From: Sipunculus nudus
Taxonomy: Eukaryota; Annelida; Sipuncula; Golfingiida; Sipunculidae
Length of the DNA: 64,000 nucleotides
Assembly (NCBI GenBank): GCA_026874595.1
Contig: CM049312.1
Span: 32,172,956-32,236,955, forward strand
Reading direction: 5' to 3'
The position numbers and the translations under genes are program-made. Below are positions 36,746-48,200 of the stretch, one piece after another. How positions within the stretch are numbered: the first letter of the stretch is position 1; each line of letters starts with the position of its first letter. The notes beneath the pieces were generated by a model. It did not search any database, was not told the origin of the DNA, and saw only the letters and a list, made by a program, of their open reading frames with translations.

Positions 36746-37930
36746 AATGTTAATTAAGGCCAGTAAGTATAATAGCAGGTATCAACCGACCAGAACAATT
36801 GGCAACGGTCAGTCGAGCTAGCAGGACAAACGAACTCGCTGTTTTGCAATCGCCAAGCTATCAGAAAGGCTAATCCACAACCTTGACAATTAGGTCAAAG
36901 TCATAAAAAAATAATAAGTTAAATACGTCATTTGTGACTTTTACGTTGAGTAAAAGGTCAGTTTCCAAAAATAAGTCGGACTGAAGAGCTAGCGTTGACA
37001 CGGAGTTTTAGGAAAAAGAAGAAAACCAAGAGAGACCTAAAATTCCTTCGAGTATTATTTAATAGTAATTAAAATAATCAACCCGAGAAACGACATTAAT
37101 CTTTTTTTAATTGCAATAATAATAATAATAATAACAATAATAATTCTTGGAAGTGTTACTGAAGATGCATCCTTTCCCTGTACTGAAGAAAGTGCTATTA
37201 ATTTTTTTTTTTCAGATGGTAGGCTAGTGGGATATTCCAATTATCTGAAATTAGTCAGGTTCATTGTGTTTATATTGAACAGCTGAGGTGAATGTAAAAC
37301 TATTAATTTAAGCATTTTCATTTCAGAGAGAACATTGACTCTGAAAGACAGGCAAAGTTTTAACAAATTGATCAATAAACTAGATTTGTGTTTTAATGAA
37401 TCTTTTGAATTAAAATTAATTGAGAAAAGTAAATTTCCTCAAGACAACACCGGTGACATACTAATATTAAGGTTTACGATTTTTACAATATATATTTAAT
37501 TAATTTTTGAGTACTCGAGCAGTCCGTCATTGTGTGGGTGCTTCGTCTCTGTTTATAGGAAATATTGGCGGTTATAACAACGCATTACATTGTTAAAACA
37601 GTTTTATTAATTTCGATATTGTCCGAATTCTAGAATACCCGGATGTAATGGCACACAGCGTTTCATGGACAGGTTTTGCCAAAAAGCTGAACTCTCCGCC
37701 ACTCGAAAGATTGATCAGTCAAGCGCATGGAGCACATCCGGTTTGACTAATTACCCACTCAAATATTACCACATTATGCGCCAAGCTGATCGGACATGAG
37801 TCTTTCTCATATATGTAGGAATTTTTTCTCCTGATTATTTATGAGAGCTGGTCGATGTTTATGTTCAGATTTTTTAATATTATATTTATTTTATTTGCAT
37901 ACTATTGCCTATATCCAACCTATTTGAGTT
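36746..37930. other. Unassigned DNA with an (AAT)n patch
   Basis: An AATAATAAT patch lies at 37115-37145 and a heat-shock-element-like GAATTCTAGAAT near 37626. No gene was recognised. Confidence 0.4.
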
Positions 37931-37957
37931 CTCTTTCTCTCTGTCTCTCTCTCTCTC

Positions 37958-38020
<63 letters not shown>
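37931..38020. repeat. Compound (TC)n-(TA)n microsatellite
   Basis: TC-rich with GTC interruptions to about 37994, then pure TA units. Confidence 0.96.
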
Positions 38021-38022
<2 letters not shown>

Positions 38023-38485
38023 CAGTATCGTATATATAGTTAATATGTGTGGTTGTTTGCCATCAATATTGGATCATGTGATTTCAAAGAGCATCTAACT
38101 GCAGTTCATACAGCACGCTCGATACACAGAACTTTATTACACAATATTTCGAAATCCCTGTTTCTTTTTGGTCCATCTTCTTGGTTCGGCAATGAAGTAA
38201 TAGTAGAACCAATAGTTATAGGATAACAATTAGTTTTTGCTTTCGAAGTGTCGTAGATAAAGCGCTGGGTAAACAGCGTAATGGATAGGTTTTCATATAC
38301 AACATATTGCCTCGGGAGAAAAATAAAAAAAACTTGGAAGTATTTCAATGTTTTTTTTCGACATAAATATACCAAAGGATCGATATTCCAATCACACTTG
38401 AGAGTGGAACAATCGGTTATAATTTTAAAAACATGCTTATAATTTTAATAAGCTTTTTGAAACAAGATAAACATTAGATGACCTT
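38021..38485. other. Unassigned DNA
   Basis: No gene was recognised. The left flank of the CACTG element ends ATGACCTT. Confidence 0.45.
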
Positions 38486-38841
38486 CACTGTTAAAAATTG
38501 CACGTAAAATAACGGTGCTTTGCACTGGCAGCAAAGTTGACAGTGCAATGCACCGTTATTTTACGTGCAAAGAAATAACGCAGTGCGTTAAATAACGTCG
38601 CATTGCACCGTAATTTTACAGCGCTTTGGGACGTAAATAAACGGTGCTAAGCCATGGGAAATAACGGGCATCTGTTATTTTACGGGACAATATGCCGTTA
38701 TTTTACAGTGCTAAGAGACGTGAATCAACCGTGATTTAAACTGGAATCTTGGCATTGCACCGTTATTTCACGGTGCTTTGATATGTAGAATAACAAAACA
38801 TTGTTATTTTATGAAAAATAACAATGCTTTGCACTTGGATC
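38486..38841. repeat. Left subterminal repeat region with a long hairpin
   Basis: The stem 38501-38527 pairs with 38541-38567 (CACGTAAAATAACGGTGC... against ...GCACCGTTATTTTACGTG) over 27 bp with one mismatch and a 13-base loop. Further CCGTTATTTTACAG, CCGTTATTTCACGG and TTGTTATTTTATG words follow to 38841. Such clusters are typical binding sites of CACTA accessory or transposase proteins. Confidence 0.8.
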
Positions 38842-39986
38842 TATACACTGTTACAGGCTTCCATACTCTTTCTCAAAAAGCTACTGTCTTGCCACTCCGG
38901 ACGAACTCTTTATTTGTATCTGTGTACTTCAGGTTTCTCATAACTTGTTTTTTAGATTTTACCAGTAAAATATTACTAACGAAGTCAGACCTCCTTATGA
39001 TGATAGAGTTGTACCTTTCAATTTGACAGTCAAGTGTCCCGAAAATCAAATCAGGATATCTACAGAGGGAAATGCATCTTGGATAATTTGGGAAATGGCA
39101 TTAAAAAATGCATGCTCACACATAATATCACACCACTTCTTTATTGGATGAAATATTCAACAGATCATCAACATGTACAACACGTGTACTTAATGTATAT
39201 AATTATTCAGATTATACTGATCTTCCAAAAGGCATCATTAGGAAGCAAGCATATTTAAACATTTTGACCACACTGCATGGCAGTTAAATCGTCTCCAACT
39301 AAACATATCAAATTTGTTAATAAGTGCAATATTATTATGATTACGTTTATGAATGGTGTGTGTGATTTCATTAAAGTTGCTGATCATGTTAACAATGGGG
39401 CCCAAATCTATATATAATGCATCTTTGAACAATAGAAAAAAGTGCATCAATAAGTTTATAGTGTTGTAAATTAATGGTATCTTTAAAGTAAAAGATGGTC
39501 AGAACACAAGTCAAACAATTAAAATGGATTTAACTTATATGTCACCGAATCTTTCTACAGTAAAGGCATATATTTTGTGAGAAGCTTTCGATAATTAATT
39601 CCAAAAAATAGGTCCTTGGTAAATAAATAAAATTTTTCATCAATTAAATTCGAACTGGAGGGAGTTGAAGAAAATACCTACATTGTAACAAGGGTGCAAA
39701 TGTGAACTTTTTCCAGAAAAATAATAAGATAATTACCTGATTTAATTAAGGTACTTAAACACAGAAATATTAAAAGTGAAATAGTCATTAACAGATATTT
39801 TCTATATTGTTGAATATATTATAGAGGAAAATGTAGCATTAAAACATTAAATCTGACCAACCAGCTCTATTGACAGTGGGAGGACAGTTAGAGGTGCATG
39901 TAATGACCACAAAATCAAGAAACCTGTAGGTTTTTATAGTCCCTTAGGATACTCCAAGGTAAACATCCAAAATGACGCATAGCAAA

Positions 39987-40109
39987 TTAAGCCTCCAGTG
40001 GAAGTGGAAATAACTTGCATGGGTTGACAGTTTCTGGCCATCCACCATATGTTACAGTGATGTAACAGTCCCCTTCTTGAACAATCACAGGTGTTGGAGA
40101 TTTCACTTT
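39987..40109 (-). CDS. Exon-like segment I (candidate last exon) in the CACTG element
   Basis: On the minus strand a pyrimidine-rich TTATTATTTTGTATGCAG acceptor precedes an open frame of 40 codons. It contains KVKSPTPVIVQEGD and, further on, TVTYGGWPETVNPCK, and ends in TAA. A second frame is also open through this segment, and the exon upstream (segment H) would join into that second frame, so the reading frame is unresolved. I do not recognise the protein. Confidence 0.3.
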   Translation of the reverse strand, partial: KVKSPTPVIVQEGDCYITVTYGGWPETVNPCKLFPLPLEA

Positions 40110-40485
40110 CTGCATACAAAATAATAAACAGAAAAGAAAGATTCTAAGAAACATGACAGAAATATGCAAGAATATAGTTCAGTGCAATTATCCGTTTACT
40201 TTTTATATTTATTTTAGATTTTTTTTTCAAAGTCTGAAAAGTTTTCTTATGGTCAATGGGAACCTTTAGAACTGAAAATAATTATACATTATTATATCAA
40301 ATATATCTTTACATTTACACTACAGACATTAACTGGCCAAGATTTTGTTCTATCTCCAAAAAAATTAACAATTACAACATTTTTTTCTTAATATAAGTAT
40401 GTATTTACTTTAAAAAAAAAGATTAAACTATATTTAATACTTGCTGAATATAATCACACAAGCATAATAGTTTTGAAAGAATTAC

Positions 40486-40570
40486 CTCTCCTCCATCTAC
40501 AATCCCCTATTAACCTTGCATTTTCCAAACAGTGAAGGCAGTATCCTGTAGGCAAATAGGAGCTTTGCTT
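40486..40570 (-). CDS. Exon-like segment H in the CACTG element
   Basis: Bounded on the minus strand by the acceptor GTAAATTTGCAG and the donor GGAGAG|GTAATTC. Only one of three frames is open, with YLPTGYCLHCLENARLIGD and one CxxC pair. The product is not recognised. Confidence 0.3.
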
Positions 40571-41362
40571 CTGCAAATTTACAGACAATGCAGGTGAATG
40601 TATATATATATATATATTCCTAAATATTGACAGAGTAAATTATGCCTAGCATGTTCATCACACTGAAAGGTCAAAACAACACTTGTTAAAACTTATTCAC
40701 TGCATAAGGATAACATTTATACTGTTTCCTGTTAAGTGCCCATCTTTCTAAAATCTATGAGAGAGTTGAATATTTCATTGGGATAAAGAGGCTTCTTTTG
40801 AATGTGCATACCTGATCGTTTATGAAAGTTTATGAAAAAAAAAATACATGATTTAATGATTTAATTATGAAATGTCCATTTCCAGAACGATTACTACAGA
40901 TAATAGACCTGACAATATGTTTTAAAGGCATAAATGAAAGTCTATGTGTAAATATGAAGTAATTAACAGTAAGGCTATGGACCTGGATTTATTTATTGTA
41001 ACTGTAAATAGTAAATATTATGAATATTTGATAACCAGAATATCTGCAGTGTTTTATAGGGGGTAAACATGTTCCAAACTGCATAAAATTAAAAAATAGC
41101 CAATAATCAGCAGGTTTGACAAATGACACTGTAAGGTTAGAGATGGTCAGGTTAGCGTGGCTCAGCACCATCATACAGCCAGCTAAAAAGTTTATTAGAA
41201 TATATATGAATGGAGAGAATGAGAAACAGGCCGGGGAATTTAGGTCATCATCACTGCTAATGTTCAATATGTTAGATACTTGTTTCACAGATTATTAAAC
41301 TCATCAGCTTAATCAAATTGTCATGGTGTTTACAAAAGAAAATATGATCAAAGTCAAACTAC

Positions 41363-41557
41363 CTTGGTGTACATTTTCCACAATGTTCTCTGCTAGGAAT
41401 TTACTGCTTGCCAGGATAGTTGTGCACCTTGCACATCTTGCATTTGTACTTTGTTCACAGTTCTAAGTTTGGTAAGGCGTGGAACATTTTCTCCTTCTTT
41501 CCTCTAATCATTGATCCATGTATAACTCTCTGAACCCCTCCACAAGTAGAACAAATT
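41363..41557 (-). pseudogene. Exon-like segment G with three CxxC pairs and two in-frame stops
   Basis: A 195-bp minus-strand segment between the acceptor TTTTTATGTACTCCTAG and the donor CACCAAG|GTAGTTTG. One frame reads RICSTCGGVQRV..., then a TGA, then KYKCKMCKVHNYPGKQ, a TAA, and REHCGKCTP. The three CxxC pairs suggest a zinc-binding fold, and the two stops suggest decay if this frame is right. Another frame is open for 16 codons and would fit the upstream phase, so the frame is not settled. Confidence 0.35.
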
Positions 41558-41894
41558 CTAGGAGTACATAAAAACAGAACTGATAAACCTGTAACCAACG
41601 AAAGACAGTCTCAGCACCAGGCATATTATTTACAAAGTAAGTTCATGTATATAAATTAATAAACAAAAGTGCTACATTGCATATAAAAATGGTAAATATT
41701 GGATCAACAAATATTTTACTCAGTGTATAAACTGGAAGGTGCAAAAACAGCATCATATGTGTATGAGGATTTATAAAAAGGGAGCAATATATATGCAGTA
41801 CAGCCTTTATATTACAAAATGATGTAACATTTGTAATTGCATTTACATAAATTAGCTATTATAATATAACAAGGGCTACAAGCATAATGCAAAC

Positions 41895-41932
41895 CTGTGT
41901 AATCCTTCTGGGTTCCCTGATGATATACTTGA
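41895..41932 (-). CDS. Exon-like segment E in the CACTG element
   Basis: A 38-bp minus-strand segment between the acceptor TTTCAAATAATAG and the donor ACACAG|GTTTGC. Joined to segment D its phase gives SQVYHQGTQKDYT. It is short and therefore weak evidence. Confidence 0.2.
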
Positions 41933-42039
41933 CTATTATTTGAAAAGTTATTATTTTATAAGGTGTGACAAGTACATGTATAAAGCAGGTACTACCAATT
42001 TTGAGTCTTAGTACAAGTATAAATGCGCTCAGTCTGATA

Positions 42040-42205
42040 AAATCATGCATACTGATGGATGAGATGGATGAGATGTGGTATACCCCACACACCTATATAG
42101 GGCCTATATGTGAGTGAGGGGGTGTCAAAAAAACCCATCCCATCCACATTATGAATGGAAATTGTACCCCTGTACAGCAGAGTTGGGGGGGGGGGGGGGG
42201 GGGTC
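42040..42205. repeat. Low-complexity stretch with a 19-G tract
   Basis: GATGGATGAGATGGATGAGAT words and a G run at 42185-42203 lie just left of the nested hAT element. Confidence 0.8.
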
Positions 42206-42242
42206 TCTGGCAAATTTCCAGTTGAGCAAACCTGGACATTAG

Positions 42243-42706
42243 CAGGGGGCGTCAATATAGGGGGGGATGGGGGGTATATATACCCCCTACTTTTTGGCAA
42301 GGGGGGGATAGCCAATGTAATCATCCCCCCCCCCCCACTTTCAGAGAATAATATTATATTATTACAGATGAAACATATTAATAAACAGAATTAAAAACTT
42401 TGAATCCATATACAAAAAATGTTATATCTAAACCTTGCTCAGAATTCACAAAATAACTTATTTTTATTATAATATTATAATTATTTGAAATATAATATAG
42501 TATATATATATAAGTATATATCAATAAATATATATATAATAATTGTATATATAAATATATATAAATATATATATATATATATATTTGAATATGTCACTCA
42601 GAGATGCTGAAAAAGTAATATATTGTGTGTGTGTGTATATATATATATATATACACAAAGTCATCCCCCCCCCCCCCCCACCCTGGAAGAAAAACTGACG
42701 CCACTG
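42243..42706. mobile_element. hAT-like MITE, copy 1, with exact 8-bp target duplication
   Basis: GACATTAG occurs on both sides (42235-42242 and 42707-42714). The ends are CAGGGGGCGTCAAT and, reverse-complemented, CAGTGGCGTCAG. The 464-bp element contains the perfect palindrome GGGGGTATATATACCCCC (42270-42287), C runs at 42325-42336 and 42665-42679, and AT/TG microsatellite. It is nested inside the CACTG element and so is younger than it. It has no coding capacity. Confidence 0.88.
42490..42656. repeat. AT-rich and (TG)n low-complexity core of the hAT MITE
   Basis: Degenerate TATATA blocks, then GTGTGTGTG and TATATA. This is probably microsatellite growth within the element. Confidence 0.85.
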
Positions 42707-42839
42707 GACATTAGAGATGGTGTCACTAGGCCTTGCTAGAACAATTTTTTTTAAGGGGGGGGGGGGATCAATGAGATATGTTTTCCAACAAAAGTTCAAT
42801 AACAACTTTAGTACTGGTATCAGTGAACGACACAGACAG

Positions 42840-42890
42840 AGGTGGTGTCTTCCCTGTAGCTCAAATGACTTACAGTCAGCTGAGCTAAAA
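42840..42890 (+). repeat. Right-end fragment of repeat family F
   Basis: GTAGCTCAAATGACTTACAG then TCAGCTGAGCTAAAAA is the family F right terminus (compare 33500-33539). Only this end is present. Confidence 0.6.
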
Positions 42891-42931
42891 AGGCAGTATA
42901 TTATTATGTGATATTTAAACTTACATAATAC

Positions 42932-43017
42932 CTATTCTTAAGAAATGGGAAGGTTGCATTGATGGTATCTAAATCTTCTTTGAATTTGCCACACTGATGG
43001 AATTGCTTGCCCATTTT
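42932..43017 (-). CDS. Exon-like segment D in the CACTG element
   Basis: The best of the exon candidates. It has the acceptor CTGTTTATGTTTTCAG, an 86-bp open segment containing KMGKQFHQCGKFKEDLDTI and ending ATFPFLKN, and the donor AATAG|GTATTATG, all on the minus strand. The amino-acid composition looks like real protein. The family is not recognised. Confidence 0.35.
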
Positions 43018-43313
43018 CTGAAAACATAAACAGTATTTGGCTGTGCCTTAGCAGCCTTAATCTTCAGTCTCTCTCTCTCTATTTATATATATCTCAAAAT
43101 GACTGGCTAAAAGGTTAGCACTTTGGCTAGCATGTTATTTTTTTTTTCTAAAACATGTTATGTAATTTCAAACATAGTGTTTATATAGGGGGGGGGTTAG
43201 GCTCTAGGATATTGTATGAACAAAGCTGTTAATTATTTGTTTGGTCTGTGTTAACTCTGTTAAAGCATCTGTTAAAAAGATTTAAAAAAAAAAAAATAAA
43301 GGTACTTTGATAC

Positions 43314-43372
43314 CTTAATTTCTCTGGTTGACATGTAAGCGGGAAAACCTTATTCAAGGCCTCATTTAAAAT
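43314..43372 (-). CDS. Exon-like segment B in the CACTG element
   Basis: Minus strand: acceptor TTATTTATTTACTAG, 59-bp open segment ILNEALNKVFPLTCQPEKL, donor TTAAG|GTATCAAAG. Its exit phase does not fit the favoured frame of segment D, so an intermediate exon (perhaps near 43204-43268, after a strong TTTTTAACAG acceptor) or decay is needed. Confidence 0.3.
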
Positions 43373-43436
43373 CTAGTAAATAAATAATTCAAAACTGTTT
43401 TCAGTGGTGCCTTTACCGATATTTCACCTTAAAGGG

Positions 43437-43467
43437 ATATATATATATATATAATATGTATATATAT

Positions 43468-43514
<47 letters not shown>
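43437..43514. repeat. (AT)n microsatellite
   Basis: Long AT tract with two small interruptions. Confidence 0.96.
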
Positions 43515-43516
<2 letters not shown>

Positions 43517-43652
43517 CATGAATAATTATACTATTCATGCATGATATACATCCAGACATGGCCAGGTGTGTCTTTTTAAGTGGGGGGGGTCGCTTCCTTT
43601 TTCCTAATTGGCAATTCCCTGAAACTAATAAAGGCTTAATCATCAATGATTA

Positions 43653-43765
43653 ACATTGGCATCAATGAAGGGAATGGGGGTTATATATCCTCTCCCCCCC
43701 CCCCCCATTTTTTAACAAGGGGGGATTGGTCAATATAATCATCCTCCACGCTGACATTGAGCAAG
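43653..43765 (+). repeat. Degenerate relative of the hAT MITE left end
   Basis: TTGGCATCAATGAAGGG, GGGGGTTATATATCC, a run of 13 C, TTTTTTAACAAGGGGGGATTGG and TCAATATAATCATCC follow the same order as 42243-42340. The matching right end was not found. Confidence 0.5.
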
Positions 43766-43986
43766 TAACAATTAATTTTATATATTGGACATGTAATATA
43801 TTAATAATAAGAAAACTTTCTTATTATTTCCATTTCTGAGTTGACTGAGTTATATGGTTATCTAATAATCTAAACATGGTTTAGAGTTGACATATATTGC
43901 AAACATAAAACCTTATTTTTCTAAAAACCTCAGTTAAATCATATAAATTATAAACATCACACAAATGTTTCACATTATAAAAGGAG

Positions 43987-44005
43987 TATATATATATATA
44001 ATATT

Positions 44006-44058
<53 letters not shown>
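43987..44058. repeat. (AT)n microsatellite
   Basis: Long AT tract with one TTTG interruption, followed by a CT/C-rich patch (44110-44175). Confidence 0.96.
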
Positions 44059-44059
<1 letters not shown>

Positions 44060-44316
44060 TGTATGTGTCAAAGATTGTGTGGATTTCCAACTCAATCACT
44101 CTTCTACCCCTGCAAGTGAGTCTCCCGAGTCCCTCCCCCATCCCCCTGGCCCCCCCTCCCCCCCGCCCCCGGCCCAAAAAAAACCTGAAGCAACACATGA
44201 ATCGGACTGGGTTCGTACCACTATACAATTACCAACGTGAACTATTACACAGTATCAAAATAACAAGTAACACAGTGAACAGATTTATGCCTACATATTA
44301 AAGAAAAACATTTTAC

Positions 44317-44369
44317 CAATGAAGATGCTGGGTAACTTCTGTGACTTTCAGCAGCCAGCAGACGGACAT
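44317..44369 (-). CDS. Exon-like segment A (candidate first coding exon) in the CACTG element
   Basis: On the minus strand, about 250 bp inside the right end, an ATG opens MSVCWLLKVTEVTQHLH and reaches a good donor CATTG|GTAAAATG. The same frame is open for about 25 codons upstream of this ATG but without another ATG. The position just inside a terminus suits a transcription unit reading inward. Joining directly to segment B would create a TGA, so the exon order is uncertain. Confidence 0.25.
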
Positions 44370-44621
44370 AAATGGCTTCTCTTCCCGCCGTGGAGTCAAA
44401 AGATCCAGGATGTTGACGTCATGAGTGGCCCCGCTGATCACATGACGCGGTTTATTTCATCTGTGCCGTCTGCTTTACACACGTGTCACACAATTTTCAC
44501 AGACGCTCGACATATTTACGTTGCATTTGCGCGTTATTCAAGACACAGGAGCGTCTACATTGCAAAGCGCCGTAAATTTACAGTCTTATGCGCCGTTATT
44601 TTACGGCAATTTTTAACAGTG

Positions 44622-45002
44622 TTTGTACCCGTGTACCAGGCATAACATTCAGATATGTCATGAAGTTTCGAGTTTAATGTTTCAGCTTGAAATAATCAAA
44701 AGTGCTAAGGGATAGAGCTGATTTTCGTTTAGCATCTTGATGAGTAAAGCTTTTTCTGTCACGGGCACCGACATAGACTTCTTTGCACCCTGACAGGTTG
44801 ACTAATTTGATTTTATATTTTGACTTCAAAATATTTTGGTGCCGAGAGATACATCTTCCGTGATAGAGTCTAGAAAAGATTGATATAGATATCTCCATGG
44901 AACTTAGACAAAACCTTCAATCTACAAATAAATTAAAATGAAATTCAGTGCTCGGAATTACGCAATACAGACTTAACAGAATCCGCTTCATATTTCAACA
45001 TC
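44622..45002. other. Unassigned DNA
   Basis: No gene was recognised. Confidence 0.45.
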
Positions 45003-45232
45003 GGCTTCTGACGTCTAGTGATAGTGCACAGGACTTAAAGCCGGGAGGTCGTGAGTTCAAATTTCAGCCGAGGATGGGTGAGATTTTTCACGGTCGGACC
45101 CCACCAAATGTAAGAGCTGTACAGGCTTATCGGGAAGGCTGTGACCAACAGCCGTGTATCATTCAAAAACGAATTCATTTGAGGGGTTTATCCGTCCTAT
45201 GACCCGCAGGAGCGGTAAACACAGGGTGACAC
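45003..45232 (+). mobile_element. SINE family C, copy 3, with tRNA-like head
   Basis: The head has ACGTCTAGTGATAGTGC (A-box-like) and GTCGTGAGTTCAAATTTCAG (B-box-like). The body shares GAGATTTTTCACGGTCGGAC, CAGGCTTATCGGGAAGGCTG and ACCAACAGCCGTG with the copies at 5100-5305 and 9385-9645. Confidence 0.72.
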
Positions 45233-48200
45233 TAGGGTAGAAAGTAATATGACGGCCCGTCACGTCGTCATAAACCGAAATGACAATCTGTATAGATATA
45301 CATACTTCAATTAAGCATTAAACAACAAAATGAAGGCGGAAACCTCCACAAAAAAATATACGTATTAAATAGACAGGTCCGGCGGCCTTTACTGTGTACA
45401 CATATTTCAGCCAATGTATACACAATCCATAATTGATAAATGCAAAAGCGGAATAATAATCTCTGTTTAGATAAGGCACGTCATAACTCGTGATTCTCTA
45501 AACCCTCTGAAGAAGGTTGGCCCATTATTATTAAGAGCAGCCCGTGTTGCCAGGCAACAGCACACGTGCTTGGTTGACTTAATGCCTGTTTTTATGATCG
45601 TTCACCCACAGGGGCTCTCACGAGTCAACAATAAATATTTTATGTGTTGTTTAGTATTTCGTTTTCGCTCAGCTGCGGGACTCCCGGCTCGATGGCTACC
45701 CTACGTACAAGTACAGACTAGTATTTCATTTATTCTCTGCGTGAGGCACGACTTAATCGTGCTGCAAACTTTATACAATCAGTTTGCGCATGTAAATGCC
45801 AATGCCTTGTGTCTGACATGGTAGTGTCCTATAGTACAACATTTGTCCGATGAATAAATTATAGAAAAGGTGATTCATTACTTTTTTACCTATCGTTCAG
45901 CTGTTGAGGTTGGTAGGTGGCGCTTTACCACAAGGGCTTCCATAAATGGAATTTAAACCTCAGTATTTTTTCCAGCTATACACGTGGCTGTGGAATCAGT
46001 CGAGTTAACAGTATAGATAACAAGATGATGAACGTTTTACAAGGCATACGGCTTACATTAGCTTTAAACACGCGAATGCCCAGCATAAATCTGAGATGTG
46101 CTCAGCCAGAACCCTGTTTTGACGTCCCGCACCGTTCACTTTCATGCTCCGTCACCGCGGTCGTAAATTGCTATAGTTTCATTTTTTCCTGCCTTTTGGT
46201 GATGACAGTGAGCCACATGAAACCCATTATCCTCTTTCTCTGCCACGTGATATACATTTTACACATCTGCAATGTGCATTTTTTTCTTATAGAATGAATA
46301 CGTGTCCTTTTAAAAAATTGTTAAAAATCGACGATATTCGTTAGCTTTTTTCATAACTTTGTTAGCTTCTGTAGAGATGAGTAAGATATGATGATTAGTT
46401 TTCCTTAAATGTTATATAAGTGTGTCTTAATATATATAGATTTATATATAAATATGTGCCATATATATGGCAATGACAGAAAGGACTTGCTTTCTTACGT
46501 TCATATTGGGGCATCCATGTTAATCTCATAAATCATTGATGGACCTTTTCTAACAAGATTGATGCGTGAAACATCACAGTACACGGATGCCCTGGAAATT
46601 TAATAACATAAAACAAAAGCGTGTGATTCCCTGAAAAAGTAGTCCCACTGACTAAGATGAAGGAATTTAACAGATACGTTATGATACATTAATCAGGTCT
46701 ATGTCTATGGGCCAGTTCTTTCAGGGATACGGTCATTCCATTAATGTTGACTATGTAACAGACTGGTGCCCAGCACTATTTGTGTCCACACGGCCTCAGC
46801 CATTCATATCAGCACAGCGGGGCAACAATAACACTGGCTAACAGTTTAGAACCAACCAAACAAGGCATCCTAGTAAGACTGGGTATAGTTAAGCTTTGTC
46901 CAACTTAGAAAGCGGCTGGCACAAGATTATGACGGTTATTGCCCTATGAAATACAATGAAGAAAAAGATGATGAAAAATCCTTGGTGAAACAGATAGATT
47001 TTTTTTTCTAATTCAGGAAAAGCGAAACATTCTACGCTGAATGAGATTGTAACTTCTTCTATTATCGTCCACGTCTCTCTTTGGATCTTGTTAGGTTTTC
47101 ACAGTTCTTTGCCCCAGGTATTCCAACCACCTTTGGTTTATGTTCTGAAACCCTTGTGATTGCCCAGCCCAGGTTAAGATTGGAAGACATTTTGGAAAAC
47201 ACAAATTGTAATATTTTTTTAAGTGAAACATTTTCTTTTAAAAGTTTTCAATGTGCATATCCAGTGCATATTTCCAATATATTATATATATTTTAGCATG
47301 TTATTGTGAATAGATACTTGTGCGATTATTTTTTTTATATTATCTTCAACGTTTTTTTCATATCGCCGTTACATATTAATTTGTCATATGGATTTCTGTT
47401 TTTATTTGATTTTTTATTTGTACTGAACTGGTCCTTACTCTTTTTCATTTATTTGTTTACACTGTTATTCACTTCATTACACAGCAGTTTAATTAAGACT
47501 TAAATTCAGCGTCCCGCTGAATTGGCTCTCTTTACTAAAATTATTAAAATTAAAATACCATTCACTAAGGAATATTGCTGGACCGTACTTAACAATATAT
47601 TGTATCTGTTTTGCGGTGACGAATCTGGGTTTGGTGCCTCAGAAGTTAACAGCTGTCCAAAAAAGCTGTTTCAAAATACGTATAGTCTGTTTCAAATCGG
47701 TGCCATTTTTGATTCTATCGGATAATGAACGATTTCAAGAGCAAAACAAAGTTTGCTTATACCCATGGTGTACGCACTGAACCGACAAATATAACGTGAT
47801 TTGTTAAACCCGTTAGATGACCACAACCTCTATTGTACAATTGTCATTTGCTCTTCTTTTTACATCGGCCTGCGACAATCCGAACAATGAAAAGAGCAAT
47901 CTATTGTACACGCTGTATACTCATAGTTTCTCTTATTTTCGCTCACATGCAGAGATACTCGTACTAGTGGCAGTCGTGACATAAAGTGTAAAGCAGGCTT
48001 TACACTATGCGGTTTTTTTAAATTATTTCTAATAAAATAATATTAAATGATGACAAGGAATGGTAGGAAATGGTAGCGTTTGAGAGGACCAACAGCAAAT
48101 ATTTGTCGCGTAGAAATCGTAGCCTGTCGCAGCGTAGGAACAAAATCGCATCGTGTTAGATCTGCTTAAATAAAGTGGCCCCCAGTGGCCTATTTTAAAT

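Larger units (their letters stand above)
38486..44621. mobile_element. EnSpm/CACTA-like DNA transposon with exon-like cargo
   Basis: A 6136-bp unit whose ends are near-perfect inverted repeats of about 33 bp. The left end is CACTGTTAAAAATTGC-ACGTAAAATAACGGTGC and the reverse-complemented right end is CACTGTTAAAAATTGC-CGTAAAATAACGGCGC, differing by one indel and one substitution. Flanking dinucleotides are TT on both sides, which fits the 2-3 bp duplications of EnSpm/CACTA but is weak evidence alone. Many CGTTATTTTACG-type words in both orientations fill the left subterminal 350 bp and part of the right 120 bp, as in CACTA elements. Inside are minus-strand exon-like segments, a nested hAT MITE (42243-42706), a fragment of family F, and microsatellites. 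No recognisable Tnp2-type transposase was found. Confidence 0.72.

Noticed and set aside
40989-41298. Overlapping plus and minus frames inside the CACTG element
   Set aside because: Both strands are open over the same bases, neither has clear splice signals, and neither resembles a known transposase.
45917-46297. 126-codon plus frame
   Set aside because: No family motif, no splice or promoter context, and an irregular hydrophobic pattern.
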